Assembly: GCA_016191285.1 (NCBI GenBank)
Contig: JACPPA010000026.1
Span: 1-64,000 of the forward strand
DNA: 64,000 nucleotides
Origin: Gammaproteobacteria bacterium
Lineage (GTDB): Bacteria > Pseudomonadota > Gammaproteobacteria > Ga0077536
Direction of reading: 5' to 3'
The notes under the pieces were generated by a model that did not search any database, was not told where the DNA came from, and saw only the letters and a program-made list of their open reading frames with translations. Position numbers and translations under genes: made by a program. This document shows, in pieces, positions 18,092 through 28,526 of the stretch (position 1 is the stretch's first letter; each line of letters opens with the position of its first letter).

Positions 18092-19082
18092 CCGCGCCGC
18101 CTAGCGCCTGCGTGCCCATGACCATCGACATCACCGCCATGCGCACCGCAATCCCAAAAGTCACTTGTTGCAAGATCACCGATTGCGCGCCATCGGCGAT
18201 GTCGCTCGCGATTTCAACGCCGCGATTGATCGGACCAGGATGCATGACGATGGCGTCCTTGGCGGCGAGCTTGAGACGCGCCGCGGTCAAGCCATATTCA
18301 CGAAAATATTCGTGGCCGCTCGGCAACAGCGCGCTTTGCATGCGTTCTTGCTGAAGCCTGAGCATGATTACCACATCGGCGCCTTTGATACCGGCTTCGA
18401 GATCATGAAACACGCGTACGCCAAGCGACTCGACTTCGGCTGGGATCAAGGTCTTGGGCCCGACCACGCGGATCTCGGGCACGCCCAAGATCCGGAGCGC
18501 GTGAATTTCCGAGCGCGCAACGCGTGAGTGCGCGACATCGCCGACGATCGCGACGGTAAGCGCATCGAAGCGCCGCTTCCAGCGCCGGATGGTGAAGACA
18601 TCGAGCATGGCCTGCGTCGGATGCTCATGTCGCCCGTCGCCGCCGTTGATCACACTGATGTGCGGTGCGATCTGGCGCGCGATGAAATTCGCAGCACCGC
18701 TCGACTGATGGCGGACCACGAACATATCGCATTGCATCGCTTCGAGATTGCGCAGGGTATCGCTGAGCGATTCGCCTTTTTTGGTTGAGCTGGCTTCGAT
18801 GTTGAGGTTCAACACATCCGCCGACAGGCGCTTGGCCGCCAAGTCAAAGGTGGTGCGCGTGCGGGTGCTCGGCTCAAAGAACAAATTCGCGACGGTTTTG
18901 CCGCGCAACAACGGAACTTTTTTGACTGCCCGGTCGCCGACCGGCGCGAAGCGTTCGGCGTTATCGAGGATTTGGGTCAGGAGCGCGCGGGGTAAACCTT
19001 CGATGGCAAGAAAATGTTTGAGGCGGCCATGAGCATCGAGTTGAAGGTTATCCGCGTGCATTCCCTTCATTCTACAAGCCAT
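18075..19082 (-). CDS. pyrB: aspartate carbamoyltransferase catalytic subunit PyrB
   Basis: About 335 residues, close to the 334 of the Pseudomonas enzyme and similar to it from [20 protein letters not shown] onward. Carbamoyl-phosphate site: [12 protein letters not shown]; also [14 protein letters not shown] and [15 protein letters not shown]. It condenses carbamoyl phosphate and aspartate in the first committed step of pyrimidine synthesis. The frame is open back to 19367, but upstream sequence is the shadow of the divergent dehydrogenase. The ATG at 19082 lies 7 bases after GGAG; ATGs at 19070 and 19061 are alternatives. First gene of pyrB-pyrC'-pyrK. Confidence 0.93.
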   Translation of the reverse strand: MACRMKGMHADNLQLDAHGRLKHFLAIEGLPRALLTQILDNAERFAPVGDRAVKKVPLLRGKTVANLFFEPSTRTRTTFDLAAKRLSADVLNLNIEASSTKKGESLSDTLRNLEAMQCDMFVVRHQSSGAANFIARQIAPHISVINGGDGRHEHPTQAMLDVFTIRRWKRRFDALTVAIVGDVAHSRVARSEIHALRILGVPEIRVVGPKTLIPAEVESLGVRVFHDLEAGIKGADVVIMLRLQQERMQSALLPSGHEYFREYGLTAARLKLAAKDAIVMHPGPINRGVEIASDIADGAQSVILQQVTFGIAVRMAVMSMVMGTQALGGADAEHD

Positions 19083-19185
19083 CGCCATACTCCGTAAGCG
19101 GGCAGGTTTCGCCGCTTGCGGACGCCCCTGTCCACTTACGCCCCTGGCCTTTATGCTTTGCGCTAACGCATCACGGAGAGAAGTC

Positions 19186-20094
19186 ATGCAAATTGGATTC
19201 ATCGGGATCGGCGCGATGGGCGCCGGCATGGTCCGCAACCTGTTGCAAGCAGGGCATGCGGTAACGGTGTGGAATCGGACTGAAGCGCGCGCCGCGGAAC
19301 TCGTGGCCGACGGGGCGATCTTGGCGAAGGCGCCCGCTGTCGCCGCAGCCCAGGAATTGGTCATCACGATGCTGGCGGACGATGGCGCGACCGAAGCAAT
19401 CGCCTTGGCGCCAAGCTTTTTGCAAGCGCTGCGTCCGGACGCGATTCACGTTTGCATGGCGACAATCAGCGTGGCCCTCGCCGAACGCCTGACGGCCGCG
19501 CATCAAGCCGCGGGCCGGGCCTATGTTTCGGCCCCAGTGTTTGGACGGCCGCCCGCGGCCGCGGCGGGGCAGTTGTTTATCCTCGCGGCCGGGCCCGCGT
19601 CAACGCTGACATGCCTCGAACCGGTATTTAAGGTACTCGGCCAACGCACCTTTGTCCTCGGCGCAGAGCCTTCCAGCGCCAATGTGGTCAAAGTCACCGG
19701 CAATTTCATGTTGGCGGCGATGATCGAAACCTTGGGCGAGGCCTTCGCGCTGGTGCGCAAGCATGGGATTGCGGCCGACCAGTTCCTCGAGGTCATCACC
19801 AATACCGTCTTTCCGGCGCCGGTCTATAAAATGTACGGCGGTCTCGTGGCCAGCGATACGTACGAGCCGGCCGGCTTCAAATTGAGACTCGGCCTTAAGG
19901 ATGTGCGGCTCGCGCAAAGCGCGGCCGATGCCGCGATGGTGCCGATGCCGCTCGCGGGGCTGCTCCATGACCAATACATGACGGCGATTGCCCGCGGTTA
20001 CGGCGATTTTGATTGGGCCGGGATTGCGCGCTTGAGCGCGGAAGCCGCGGGCTTGCCCGTTAAGGAGACTCTGCCGTTTGCAGAGCTTCCTTAA
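19186..20094 (+). CDS. NAD-dependent beta-hydroxyacid dehydrogenase (3-hydroxyisobutyrate dehydrogenase family)
   Basis: A 302-residue protein. N-terminal Rossmann motif [13 protein letters not shown] (4-16). The substrate segment is [10 protein letters not shown], and the catalytic lysine lies in [26 protein letters not shown] precedes the ATG at 19186. The family includes 3-hydroxyisobutyrate, tartronate semialdehyde and succinate semialdehyde reductases. The last residues, ETLPFAELP, and the stop codon lie inside a palindromic repeat that also occurs between genes at 10.75 kb, so the C-terminus may be repeat-derived. Confidence 0.85.
   Translation: MQIGFIGIGAMGAGMVRNLLQAGHAVTVWNRTEARAAELVADGAILAKAPAVAAAQELVITMLADDGATEAIALAPSFLQALRPDAIHVCMATISVALAERLTAAHQAAGRAYVSAPVFGRPPAAAAGQLFILAAGPASTLTCLEPVFKVLGQRTFVLGAEPSSANVVKVTGNFMLAAMIETLGEAFALVRKHGIAADQFLEVITNTVFPAPVYKMYGGLVASDTYEPAGFKLRLGLKDVRLAQSAADAAMVPMPLAGLLHDQYMTAIARGYGDFDWAGIARLSAEAAGLPVKETLPFAELP
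20060..20094. repeat. palindromic repeat overlapping a gene's 3' end
   Basis: TTAAGGA at 20060-20066 pairs with TCCTTAA at 20088-20094, with a further imperfect stem inside. The minus-strand reading matches the first hairpin at 10744-10774 at about 24 of 25 aligned bases. The element supplies the last codons and TAA of the dehydrogenase gene. Confidence 0.7.
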
Positions 20095-20109
20095 GTCGTA
20101 GGCCACGCC

Positions 20110-20460
20110 ATGGGACATTACGCCCTCAAAGTCGTGCTGTCGGCGCTCGTTATCGTCGCGGTCACCGAGATCGCGAAACGTAGCGCCATGTTCGGTGCGC
20201 TCGTGGCGTCGCTACCGTTAACTTCGCTGCTCGCCATGGTGTGGCTGTACCACGATACCGGCCAAGTCATGCCGGTCGCGAATTTAGCGCGGAGCGTCTT
20301 CTGGCTGGTGCTCCCGTCCTTGGTTTTATTTTTGGTATTGCCAGTCTTGCTCAAACACGGCCTCGGGTTTTGGCTCGCCTTAGGCTTAAGTAGCGCGGCC
20401 ACCATCGCGGCCTACGGCCTGATGGTGCTGGGATTGGCGCGTTTTGGCGGCGCATGGTGA
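20110..20460 (+). CDS. DUF3147 family small membrane protein
   Basis: A 116-residue inner-membrane protein with four predicted helices. It contains ALVIVAVTEIAKRSAMFGAL and VWLYHDTGQVMPVANLARSVFW, which match my recollection of DUF3147. No function is known. It starts 15 bases after the dehydrogenase stop and overlaps the next gene by 7 bases, so all three are likely co-transcribed. Confidence 0.78.
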   Translation: MGHYALKVVLSALVIVAVTEIAKRSAMFGALVASLPLTSLLAMVWLYHDTGQVMPVANLARSVFWLVLPSLVLFLVLPVLLKHGLGFWLALGLSSAATIAAYGLMVLGLARFGGAW

Positions 20461-20795
20461 AACCCACTCCTAAGCCGCCTATTCCGCGCGCAGTCACGAT
20501 CTTGCTGCCGCCGGTGGTGGCGATCCTGGCCGCGTGGTTCTACACCAATTGGCAGGTGCAAAGCGCCGAGCGCGAAATGGCGCAGTTTTGCGCCGGGATC
20601 AATACCGGCACGTTAGTTCCGCAATTCGTGCAGGCGGCGCTCGCCAGGAATTTTACAGTTGCCAAGGCCGAGCCTGAAGCGAGTTTGACGGCGTCGGTCG
20701 CGGTTTACCGCTTGAAACGTGAAATCTTCACCTGCACCGCGCGCCATGAGGGCGAGCATGTGTTATCCGCCGCCCTCAGTCATACCAGCGAATAA
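20454..20795 (+). CDS. hypothetical membrane-anchored protein
   Basis: A 113-residue protein with one N-terminal helix (AVTILLPPVVAILAAWFYTN) and a domain of about 80 residues, probably outside the membrane. The domain has two cysteines (QFCAGIN and FTCTARHEG) that could pair. Overlaps the DUF3147 gene. I do not recognise the family. Its reading frame has the same GC-rich third positions as its neighbours, which supports coding. Confidence 0.6.
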   Translation: MVKPTPKPPIPRAVTILLPPVVAILAAWFYTNWQVQSAEREMAQFCAGINTGTLVPQFVQAALARNFTVAKAEPEASLTASVAVYRLKREIFTCTARHEGEHVLSAALSHTSE

Positions 20796-20923
20796 AGTTG
20801 TGCAATTCGTCCGGCGATCGCTCCCCGCTCAAGCCGCTCCTCCTTAAGGTCGCTAACGCGTCATGAGTTGGTGGGCGCGCGATGTCGCGCGTCCGCGGAC
20901 AAGTTTTAAAAGGAGTCCGATCG

Positions 20924-21847
20924 ATGGTCACCACCCTAACGTCCCCAACACTGCGTCTGCAATCCGCGCCGCCGATCATCAGTGTCGAAGCCATGATTAG
21001 CGAAGTCACGGCGCTCGCGTCGTTGCCCGGCGCCTGTCAGCGCGTGATGGAAATCGCCGACGATCAACGCGCCTCGGCGCGTGACATGGCGGAGATCATC
21101 AGCCTCGATCCGGGATTGGCGGCGCGCCTGTTGCGGCTGGTCAATTCGGCCTATTACGGTTTGCCGCAACCAATCGACAACGTCGCGCAAGCAGTCCATG
21201 TCATTGGCACGAATGCGCTCCGCAACCTCGCCCTGGCGACCGGCGCGGTCTCCGCGTTCAGAGGGATCTCGAATCAGCTGGTGGATATGGCTAGTTTCTG
21301 GAATGCGAGCGTGCATTGCGGCTTGATGGCGCGTGCGTTGGCGCGCATCGCACGCCATCAACAGCCCGAGCGCTTGTTTGCCACCGGACTGCTGCACGCG
21401 GTCGGTCAGTTGGTGATGTATCACCGCGCCCCCGAACGCGCCACCTTGGTGCTCGACCAGATCCGCACCGCGCCGCAGGCCCGCCCGCACATCGAACAAC
21501 AGGTGTTTGGCTTTACGTATTGTGAAGTCGGTGCGGCGCTACTCGAGGCGTGGCGCTTGCCGGCTAGTATGTGGTTACCGATTTTGCATCACCGCACGCC
21601 GCAGCGCGCCAGCGATTTTCGTTCGGACACGGCGCTGTTAACCATTGCGCAAGCGGTCGCCGCGGCAGTTGAACCCGGTGTTAAGGCGCCCGGCGTTCCG
21701 ACTTCAACCACGCCCGACATCGATCCGGTGGCCTGGATGCAATGCGGGCTGGCCGCGGATGTTTTGGCCCCCGCCTTCGAAGAAGTCGATGCCCAATGGT
21801 TCGACGTGATCGAAATCATCGTGCCGGGGGGCACGCTCGTTTATTAA
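20924..21847 (+). CDS. HDOD domain-containing signalling protein
   Basis: A 307-residue protein dominated by an HDOD domain (about residues 20-220): LPGACQRVMEIADDQRASAR, IISLDPGLAARLLRLVNSAYYG and FATGLLHAVGQLVMYH. This HD-related fold lacks phosphodiesterase residues and is often found in bacterial signalling proteins. No attached GGDEF, EAL or receiver domain is present. AAAAGGAG precedes the ATG at 20924; the upstream ATG at 20882 is less likely. Role unknown. Confidence 0.85.
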   Translation: MVTTLTSPTLRLQSAPPIISVEAMISEVTALASLPGACQRVMEIADDQRASARDMAEIISLDPGLAARLLRLVNSAYYGLPQPIDNVAQAVHVIGTNALRNLALATGAVSAFRGISNQLVDMASFWNASVHCGLMARALARIARHQQPERLFATGLLHAVGQLVMYHRAPERATLVLDQIRTAPQARPHIEQQVFGFTYCEVGAALLEAWRLPASMWLPILHHRTPQRASDFRSDTALLTIAQAVAAAVEPGVKAPGVPTSTTPDIDPVAWMQCGLAADVLAPAFEEVDAQWFDVIEIIVPGGTLVY

Positions 21848-21915
21848 CGCGGCGCCGCTCCCGTTCCCTAAACGATCTATGCTGGAGGCTAGATTGAATC
21901 GGGGACACAGCGATC

Positions 21916-22974
21916 ATGAGCGCACCACAGACTGACGACGTTCGAGTTATCGGGGCCACCGACGTCATTGCCCCGGCGATTTTAACCCACGATTTACCGC
22001 TGACGCCGCGCGCCGCGGATACGGTCCTCGGCGCGCGGCGGACCTTACGCGAAATTCTCGCCGGTCGCGATCGGCGACTTATCGTAATCGTTGGCCCCTG
22101 TTCAATCCACGATCCCATTGCCGCCCGCGATTACGCGTCGCGCCTGGCGGACGTCGCGAAACGCCTGGCGCGCGATCTTTTCGTGGTCATGCGCAGTTAC
22201 TTCGAAAAGCCGCGCACCACGGTAGGCTGGAAAGGGCTGGTCAACGATCCGGGTCTCGATAACAGTTATCGCATCAACGATGGATTACACATCGCGCGTG
22301 GGCTGTTGCTTGGGATCAATGAAGTGGGGTTGCCGGTCGGCACCGAATTTCTAGATCCGATCAGCCCGCAGTACATTGCCGATTTGGTGGCGTGGGGCGC
22401 GATTGGGGCCCGCACCACCGAAAGTCAGGTGCATCGCGAACTCGCGTCGGGGCTGTCGTGCCCGATTGGATTTAAAAATGGCACCGAAGGCAGTGTGCAA
22501 ATAGCCGTCGATGCCGTTCAAGCCGCTTCTCATCCGCATCATTTTCTCGGCGTGACTAAAGCGGGCACCGTGGCCGTGATTGCAACCGCCGGCAACCCCG
22601 ATTGCCACGTGATCCTGCGCGGCGGCACGAAAGGGCCGAACTTTAACGCGGTTGCGATCAACGCGGCAGCGGAACGCATGCAAGCGGCTGGCGTTCGACC
22701 GAACTTGATCGTGGATGTGAGCCACGCCAATTCGCGCAAGGATCATCAGCGTCAACTCACCGTAACTGATGACGTCGCGGCACAAATCGCGGGCGGTGAG
22801 ACGCGTATTGTCGGCATCATGATCGAAAGCTTTCTAGTCGCGGGCCGCCAGGAGCCACGTCCGGGCCAAGCCCTCACCTATGGTCAAAGCATTACCGATG
22901 CGTGTCTTAATTGGACCGACACGGTCGTGTTATTGGAGCGACTTGCCGCCGCGTCGGCGGCGCGGGCCGGCTAG
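21916..22974 (+). CDS. 3-deoxy-7-phosphoheptulonate synthase (class I-alpha DAHP synthase)
   Basis: A 352-residue enzyme that condenses phosphoenolpyruvate and erythrose 4-phosphate, the entry to the shikimate pathway. Signature segments are VIVGPCSIHDPIAARDYA, MRSYFEKPRTTVGWKGL, GIGARTTESQVHRELASGL-type, GFKNGTEG and DVSHANSRKDHQRQ with the metal histidine. Length equals that of AroF, AroG and AroH in Escherichia coli. Which aromatic amino acid inhibits it cannot be told. Followed by a REP-rich 318-base gap. Confidence 0.93.
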   Translation: MSAPQTDDVRVIGATDVIAPAILTHDLPLTPRAADTVLGARRTLREILAGRDRRLIVIVGPCSIHDPIAARDYASRLADVAKRLARDLFVVMRSYFEKPRTTVGWKGLVNDPGLDNSYRINDGLHIARGLLLGINEVGLPVGTEFLDPISPQYIADLVAWGAIGARTTESQVHRELASGLSCPIGFKNGTEGSVQIAVDAVQAASHPHHFLGVTKAGTVAVIATAGNPDCHVILRGGTKGPNFNAVAINAAAERMQAAGVRPNLIVDVSHANSRKDHQRQLTVTDDVAAQIAGGETRIVGIMIESFLVAGRQEPRPGQALTYGQSITDACLNWTDTVVLLERLAAASAARAG

Positions 22975-23017
22975 CTCGCGTCTCACCAAGGACGTCGATA
23001 AATCGACGCTTGAGCTA

Positions 23018-23085
23018 TTGTGGGAGCGGATTTATTCGTGCGTGGGCCTCCCCGCCAAGATTCGCCGCTAAAGCGGCTCCCACAA
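23018..23085. repeat. REP pair after the DAHP synthase gene
   Basis: GTGGGAGCGGATTTATTCG faces a minus-strand copy ending GCCGCTAAAGCGGCTCCCAC. Part of a repeat-rich gap between convergent genes (22975-23292), which otherwise holds the items listed next and no gene. Confidence 0.78.
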
Positions 23086-23182
23086 GAGGAGCACCCGGCA
23101 CTGAGTATTGTGCTTTGGAGCAGGGCACATTCATATAGGATCCCCGCTCCCACAAGAGGAGCACCCGGCACTGAGTATTGTG
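23076..23182. repeat. 37-base direct repeat, period 70
   Basis: A 37-base segment beginning GCTCCCACAAGAGGAGCACC occurs identically at 23076-23112 and 23146-23182. Each copy runs from the end of one REP arm into the start of the next, so the pattern looks like a local duplication of REP units with partial loss of the middle unit. Confidence 0.78.
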
Positions 23183-23208
23183 GGAGCGGATTTATCCGCG
23201 AATGGGCC
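23179..23208. repeat. single REP unit
   Basis: GTGGGAGCGGATTTATCCGC on the plus strand, at the right end of the duplicated block. Its inverted partner is the truncated arm at 23146-23154. Confidence 0.65.
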
Positions 23209-23211
23209 TTC

Positions 23212-23239
23212 GCGAAGCGCATACCTGTATGCGCTTCGC
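23212..23239. repeat. perfect 12-bp hairpin
   Basis: GCGAAGCGCATA, loop CCTG, TATGCGCTTCGC. No run of T follows on the plus strand and none precedes it in a way that suits a minus-strand terminator, so a rho-independent terminator is not supported. It lies 54 bases before the thiolase stop codon. Confidence 0.65.
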
Positions 23240-23292
23240 CATATCCTTCTGTTCCATCCGATGCCGGTGGCATGGCTTCAATTCATTTTGTC

Positions 23293-24471
23293 TTAACTAA
23301 CTTCAAACAGACCCGCAGCGCCCATGCCGGTGCCCACGCACATCGTCACCACCACATATCTAACGCCGCGGCGCTTGCCTTCGATCAGTGCGTGACCGAT
23401 AAGGCGGCTGCCCGTCATGCCGTAGGGATGGCCGACGGCGATAGCGCCGCCATTGACGTTCAGGCGATCGGGCGGGATCCCAAGTTTGTCGCGGCAATAC
23501 AGGACTTGCACCGCAAACGCTTCGTTCAATTCCCACAGCCCGATGTCTTGGATCCGGACTCCCGTCAGCTTTAGCAACTTCGGCACCGCGAACACCGGGC
23601 CGATGCCCATTTCATCCGGTTCGCAGCCCGCGACGGCGAAGCCGCGAAAAATGCCCAAGGGTTTCAGCCCTTTCTTATTCGCCAAGCGATCGCTCATTAG
23701 CACTTGTACCGACGCGCCATCCGAAAATTGACTGGCGTTGCCGGCGGCGATGCTGCCCCCTTCAACCGCGGGCTTGATCACCGACACGCCTTCATAGGTG
23801 GTGTCGGGGCGGATGCCCTCGTCTTCGCTGGCGGTCACGTCGCGGAAGGTTTCCTGGCCGGTATGCTTGTCGACGATTTTCATCTTGGTCGTGATCGGCA
23901 CGATCTCGTCTTTGAATTTGCCCTCGGCCCGTGCCTTACCCGCTTTGACTTGGCTCTCCACGCCAAAACGATCCTGCACTTCGCGACCAATCTTGTAGCG
24001 CGAGGCGACGGTCTCGGCGGTCTGCAGCATCGGCCAATACACCGCTGGTTTATTGGTTTTTAACCACTCGTCCTCGAACATATGTTTGTTCATTTCGTTC
24101 TGCACGCACGAGATCGATTCCACGCCGCCAGCGACATAGCATTCGGCTTCGCCGGTCATGATGCGTTGCGCGGCGAGCGCCACGGTTTGGAGTCCCGACG
24201 AGCAGAATCGATTGACGGTCATGCCGGACACCGACACCGGCATGCCGGCACGCAGCGCGGCCTGCCGCGCGATGTCCCAACCGGTCGCGCCTTCGGGATT
24301 CGCGCAGCCCAGAATCACATCATCGACTTCGCCGGCATCGATTCCGGCGCGTTCGACCGCGGCCCTCACCACGTGGCCGGCCATCGTCGCGCCGTGAGTC
24401 ATGTTAAGCGCGCCGCGCCAACTCTTGCACAGCGGCGTGCGGGCAGTTGAGACGATTACGGCTTCAGTCAT
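23293..24471 (-). CDS. acetyl-CoA C-acyltransferase (thiolase)
   Basis: A 392-residue thiolase. Acyl-binding cysteine C90 is in [11 protein letters not shown]348 is in [16 protein letters not shown]; the second cysteine C378 is in [12 protein letters not shown]. These suit both degradative (FadA) and biosynthetic (AtoB/PhaA) enzymes. No beta-oxidation partner adjoins it, so direction cannot be decided. Convergent with the DAHP synthase gene and divergent from the POT transporter. Confidence 0.92.
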   Translation of the reverse strand: MTEAVIVSTARTPLCKSWRGALNMTHGATMAGHVVRAAVERAGIDAGEVDDVILGCANPEGATGWDIARQAALRAGMPVSVSGMTVNRFCSSGLQTVALAAQRIMTGEAECYVAGGVESISCVQNEMNKHMFEDEWLKTNKPAVYWPMLQTAETVASRYKIGREVQDRFGVESQVKAGKARAEGKFKDEIVPITTKMKIVDKHTGQETFRDVTASEDEGIRPDTTYEGVSVIKPAVEGGSIAAGNASQFSDGASVQVLMSDRLANKKGLKPLGIFRGFAVAGCEPDEMGIGPVFAVPKLLKLTGVRIQDIGLWELNEAFAVQVLYCRDKLGIPPDRLNVNGGAIAVGHPYGMTGSRLIGHALIEGKRRGVRYVVVTMCVGTGMGAAGLFEVS

Positions 24472-24572
24472 CGGGAACTCCTTGAGTCAGGTTTGGAATA
24501 CTGACCCCGCACTGTAGCTGAGTGCCTATGACGCGTCACGCGCAGGCGCGAGCGAGTGTCAGAGGTCCCGCG

Positions 24573-24596
24573 CGCATGGCAACCCACTGCCATGCG
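24573..24596. promoter_or_regulatory. 9-bp perfect inverted repeat in a divergent intergenic region
   Basis: CGCATGGCA, loop ACCCAC, TGCCATGCG, between the divergent thiolase and POT transporter genes, about 90 bases before the latter. An operator or a small hairpin are both possible. Nothing else was recognised in this 211-base gap. Confidence 0.35.
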
Positions 24597-24682
24597 GGTC
24601 TCGGCCGGTTTGTAACCGCCAGGCGGATGGGATCCGATCGCGCTGTGGGATACTGAGCCGTTGCCTGCAACATGGATCCGTC

Positions 24683-26191
<1,509 letters not shown>

Positions 26192-26194
26192 TCG

Positions 26195-26827
26195 ATGGAA
26201 ACTCTTAAAGCCCGTTGGTATTTCGATGTGATCTCGCCGTTTGCTTATCTGCATTTGAAGCAATTCAAACGCCTCGACGCGGCGCTCGAAATCGACTATG
26301 TGCCAGTGTTATTTGCCGGCTTGCTTAAGGCCTGGGGCACGAAAGGCCCGGCCGAATTACCCGCCAAGCGCATCCATACGTACCGGCAATGCGTATGGCT
26401 GGCCGGCAGGCTCGGTATTCCCTTTCGGATGCCGCCGCGCCATCCCTTTAATCCACTGTCTCCGTTGCGTTTGTTGGTGGCCCTTAAGGCCGACCGCCAC
26501 GCGGTAGCGCGCACGTTCGATTTCATCTGGGGCGAAGGCCGCGATCCGGAGAGCGAATTTCCCGCGCTGTGCGAGGTGCTCAAAATCGATCACGCGGCGG
26601 ACTTGATCAGCGCACCCGCGGTCAAGGCCGAACTCGCCGCCAATACCGAAGCAGCGCTTGCGCAAGGCGTGTGGGGCGTGCCGACGTTTGCGTTACGCAA
26701 CGAACTTTTCTGGGGTGCGGATACCATCGAGTGGATGAACGCTTATGTCGATGATCCACTGCTCTTCCAGCAAGCGGCGATGCGTCGCGCCGACACCACC
26801 GGCGAAGGGGTGGTGCGACGGCAGTGA
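26195..26827 (+). CDS. 2-hydroxychromene-2-carboxylate isomerase family protein (DsbA fold)
   Basis: A 210-residue member of the kappa-class GST/DsbA group. WYFDVISPFAYLHLKQF carries the active-site serine S13 (SPFAY), and GVWGVPTFALRNELFWGADT is the cis-proline region. Family members isomerise hydroxychromene carboxylate in naphthalene catabolism using glutathione, but many homologues act on unknown substrates. No naphthalene genes adjoin it. Confidence 0.85.
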   Translation: METLKARWYFDVISPFAYLHLKQFKRLDAALEIDYVPVLFAGLLKAWGTKGPAELPAKRIHTYRQCVWLAGRLGIPFRMPPRHPFNPLSPLRLLVALKADRHAVARTFDFIWGEGRDPESEFPALCEVLKIDHAADLISAPAVKAELAANTEAALAQGVWGVPTFALRNELFWGADTIEWMNAYVDDPLLFQQAAMRRADTTGEGVVRRQ

Positions 26828-26835
26828 TGAGCATT

Positions 26836-26899
26836 TTGTGGGAGCCGCTTTGAGCTTCGAATCTATATTACGCCCGGTTCGCGGCTAAAGCCGCTCCCA
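26836..26899. repeat. REP hairpin with one variant arm
   Basis: The variant arm GTGGGAGCCGCTTTGAGCTT comes first here, facing a standard copy that ends GGCTAAAGCCGCTCCCA. Located between the convergent isomerase and Rieske genes. Confidence 0.8.
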
Positions 26900-26913
26900 G
26901 CGAGACGGCTCGC

Positions 26914-27993
26914 TTAGAGCGCTACGCCGTTGTCCACCAGCACACGTCGGAGACCACGGATCGCCGGAAAAATCTCCTGATTGCAATCCTCGCCCTGGGC
27001 GTCGAAGGCGGCTTGTTCGAGTTCGCAGATCCGGCGGTCTTCGGCAAAGATCCCGTTCGTAAACCAAATAATTGCCGGCCACAACAATTCCATCAACGCG
27101 GGAATTTTCGGCCGCCTGATCATCATCAATCCGTAGGTGTGATTCGTGCGCTGCGCGCGATCAAGCGGAATGTATGAGTTCCACAAATCGAGCGCGGGAT
27201 GCGCACTGCCCGCGGTCCAAAACTTCAGCGTTTGGTACGGATAGCCGGTGCGGATGGTCATCAAATCGCGCAGACCCGTTTCTGGACCCGCCGGCCGTTC
27301 CCCGATCATGAATTTTTCGCCCCACGGTTGTTTGCCCGAGCTGCGCTTGAAGGTGTAGTCCGCTTCGACCCAATCGGGTCCACTGCGCATGCCGACAAAA
27401 ATCGTTTTAATGCCGCCCATCAACCGCCGATGGAGAAATTGATGGTTCATATCCATCAGGTTTTCATGCATGAACGTGTAATGGCAATTCACGCGGCGGC
27501 TTAAATAGCGCGTTTTATAGGCCGGATCGCGCGCCGACGGAATTTCCGGAAACGTCACGGTGGCCGATCTTTCCGCATCGCCCGGGAAAATAAAAATCAG
27601 GCCGTAGGTTTCGCGACACGGATACGCGCGGACTTTATTGGGCCGATCGGCGGCGTGATCGAGGTACGGCACACTGATGCAATTGCCAGCCGCATCATAA
27701 GTCCAGCCGTGATAACTACATTTAATCCCGTCCGCGCCTACTTCGCCCAAGTGCAACGGAACCTGCCGATGCGCGCACCGATCTTCAAGCGCAAATACGC
27801 GTTTGGCCTTGCCGCGCACCAGCACAATCGGCAGGCCCGCGAAACTAACCGCGTGGGTCTTGCCCGCTTTTACTTCGTGACTGCGCGCGACCGGATACCA
27901 GAAATTGGGGTTGAGATCGGTCTTTCGAATATCGCGGCGCATGGCCCCGCTCGCGACGTTTGTGGCAGGATTATGGATCATATTGAAGGTCAT
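26914..27993 (-). CDS. Rieske non-heme iron oxygenase
   Basis: A 359-residue oxygenase subunit. Rieske 2Fe-2S ligands are C73/H75 (CAHRQVPL) and C92/H95 (CSYHGWTYD). The catalytic domain has ENLMDMNHQFLHR, giving bridging D181 and iron ligands H184 and H188. Single-component length fits vanillate demethylase-like or related oxygenases, which need a separate reductase. The adjacent flavodoxin-like protein (stop 14 bases upstream) may be in the same operon. The frame is open to 28062, but the ATG at 27993 avoids overlap with that gene. Substrate unknown. Confidence 0.88.
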   Translation of the reverse strand: MTFNMIHNPATNVASGAMRRDIRKTDLNPNFWYPVARSHEVKAGKTHAVSFAGLPIVLVRGKAKRVFALEDRCAHRQVPLHLGEVGADGIKCSYHGWTYDAAGNCISVPYLDHAADRPNKVRAYPCRETYGLIFIFPGDAERSATVTFPEIPSARDPAYKTRYLSRRVNCHYTFMHENLMDMNHQFLHRRLMGGIKTIFVGMRSGPDWVEADYTFKRSSGKQPWGEKFMIGERPAGPETGLRDLMTIRTGYPYQTLKFWTAGSAHPALDLWNSYIPLDRAQRTNHTYGLMMIRRPKIPALMELLWPAIIWFTNGIFAEDRRICELEQAAFDAQGEDCNQEIFPAIRGLRRVLVDNGVAL

Positions 27994-28007
27994 GGTGGAG
28001 CAGCACG

Positions 28008-28472
28008 CTAGAAAATTCCAGCCTCGAGACCCGCTGCCAAGGTCGCGCCAAGCACCGTGCATTCCGCCAAGCGCGACGCATCGAGTTCGCCGTTGATAAT
28101 GACCGGCGGAAGGACCGCACGCCAGCGCAAGCCCGTCACAATTCGCGTGATTGCTTGCTCCGCACCCCGCCCGTCATTGCCCGCCCTAATAAATAGCCCA
28201 TACGGCAGGCCGGGCGTGTGTTCGAGGCAGGGATAGTAAATTCGATCGAAAAAATCCTTGAGCGCGCCTGACATATAGCCGAAATTTTCTGGCGTGCCGA
28301 GAATGATCCCCGCTGCGCCACGTACTTCGTCGGCACTGGTCGCCAAGGCCGTTCGAACACACACCTCGATACCACTAATATCAGGGTTACGCGCGCCGTC
28401 GAGCACGGCGTCGAGCATGCGCGCGGCGCCGCCCGTGGCCGAGTGGTAGACGATCAGTAAACGCTTCGCCAT
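28008..28472 (-). CDS. flavodoxin-like NAD(P)H-dependent FMN protein
   Basis: A 154-residue flavodoxin fold protein. LLIVYHSATGGAARMLDAVL is the FMN phosphate-binding loop, and GIILGTPENFGYMSGALKDF is the second flavin segment. Family members are flavodoxins or NAD(P)H:FMN/quinone reductases. The ATG at 28472 gives a normal N-terminus; 28496 is the frame's first ATG. Its position just before the Rieske oxygenase suggests electron supply, but that is inference. Confidence 0.82.
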   Translation of the reverse strand: MAKRLLIVYHSATGGAARMLDAVLDGARNPDISGIEVCVRTALATSADEVRGAAGIILGTPENFGYMSGALKDFFDRIYYPCLEHTPGLPYGLFIRAGNDGRGAEQAITRIVTGLRWRAVLPPVIINGELDASRLAECTVLGATLAAGLEAGIF

Positions 28473-28526
28473 AGTGCGGGCATTATGCGGCATCACATCG
28501 CCGCGTTTCCCTAGCGGAGGTTATCC

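Noticed and set aside
23076-23182. Two direct repeats considered as a CRISPR array
   Set aside because: Only two copies, the repeat contains REP sequence, and no cas gene is near.
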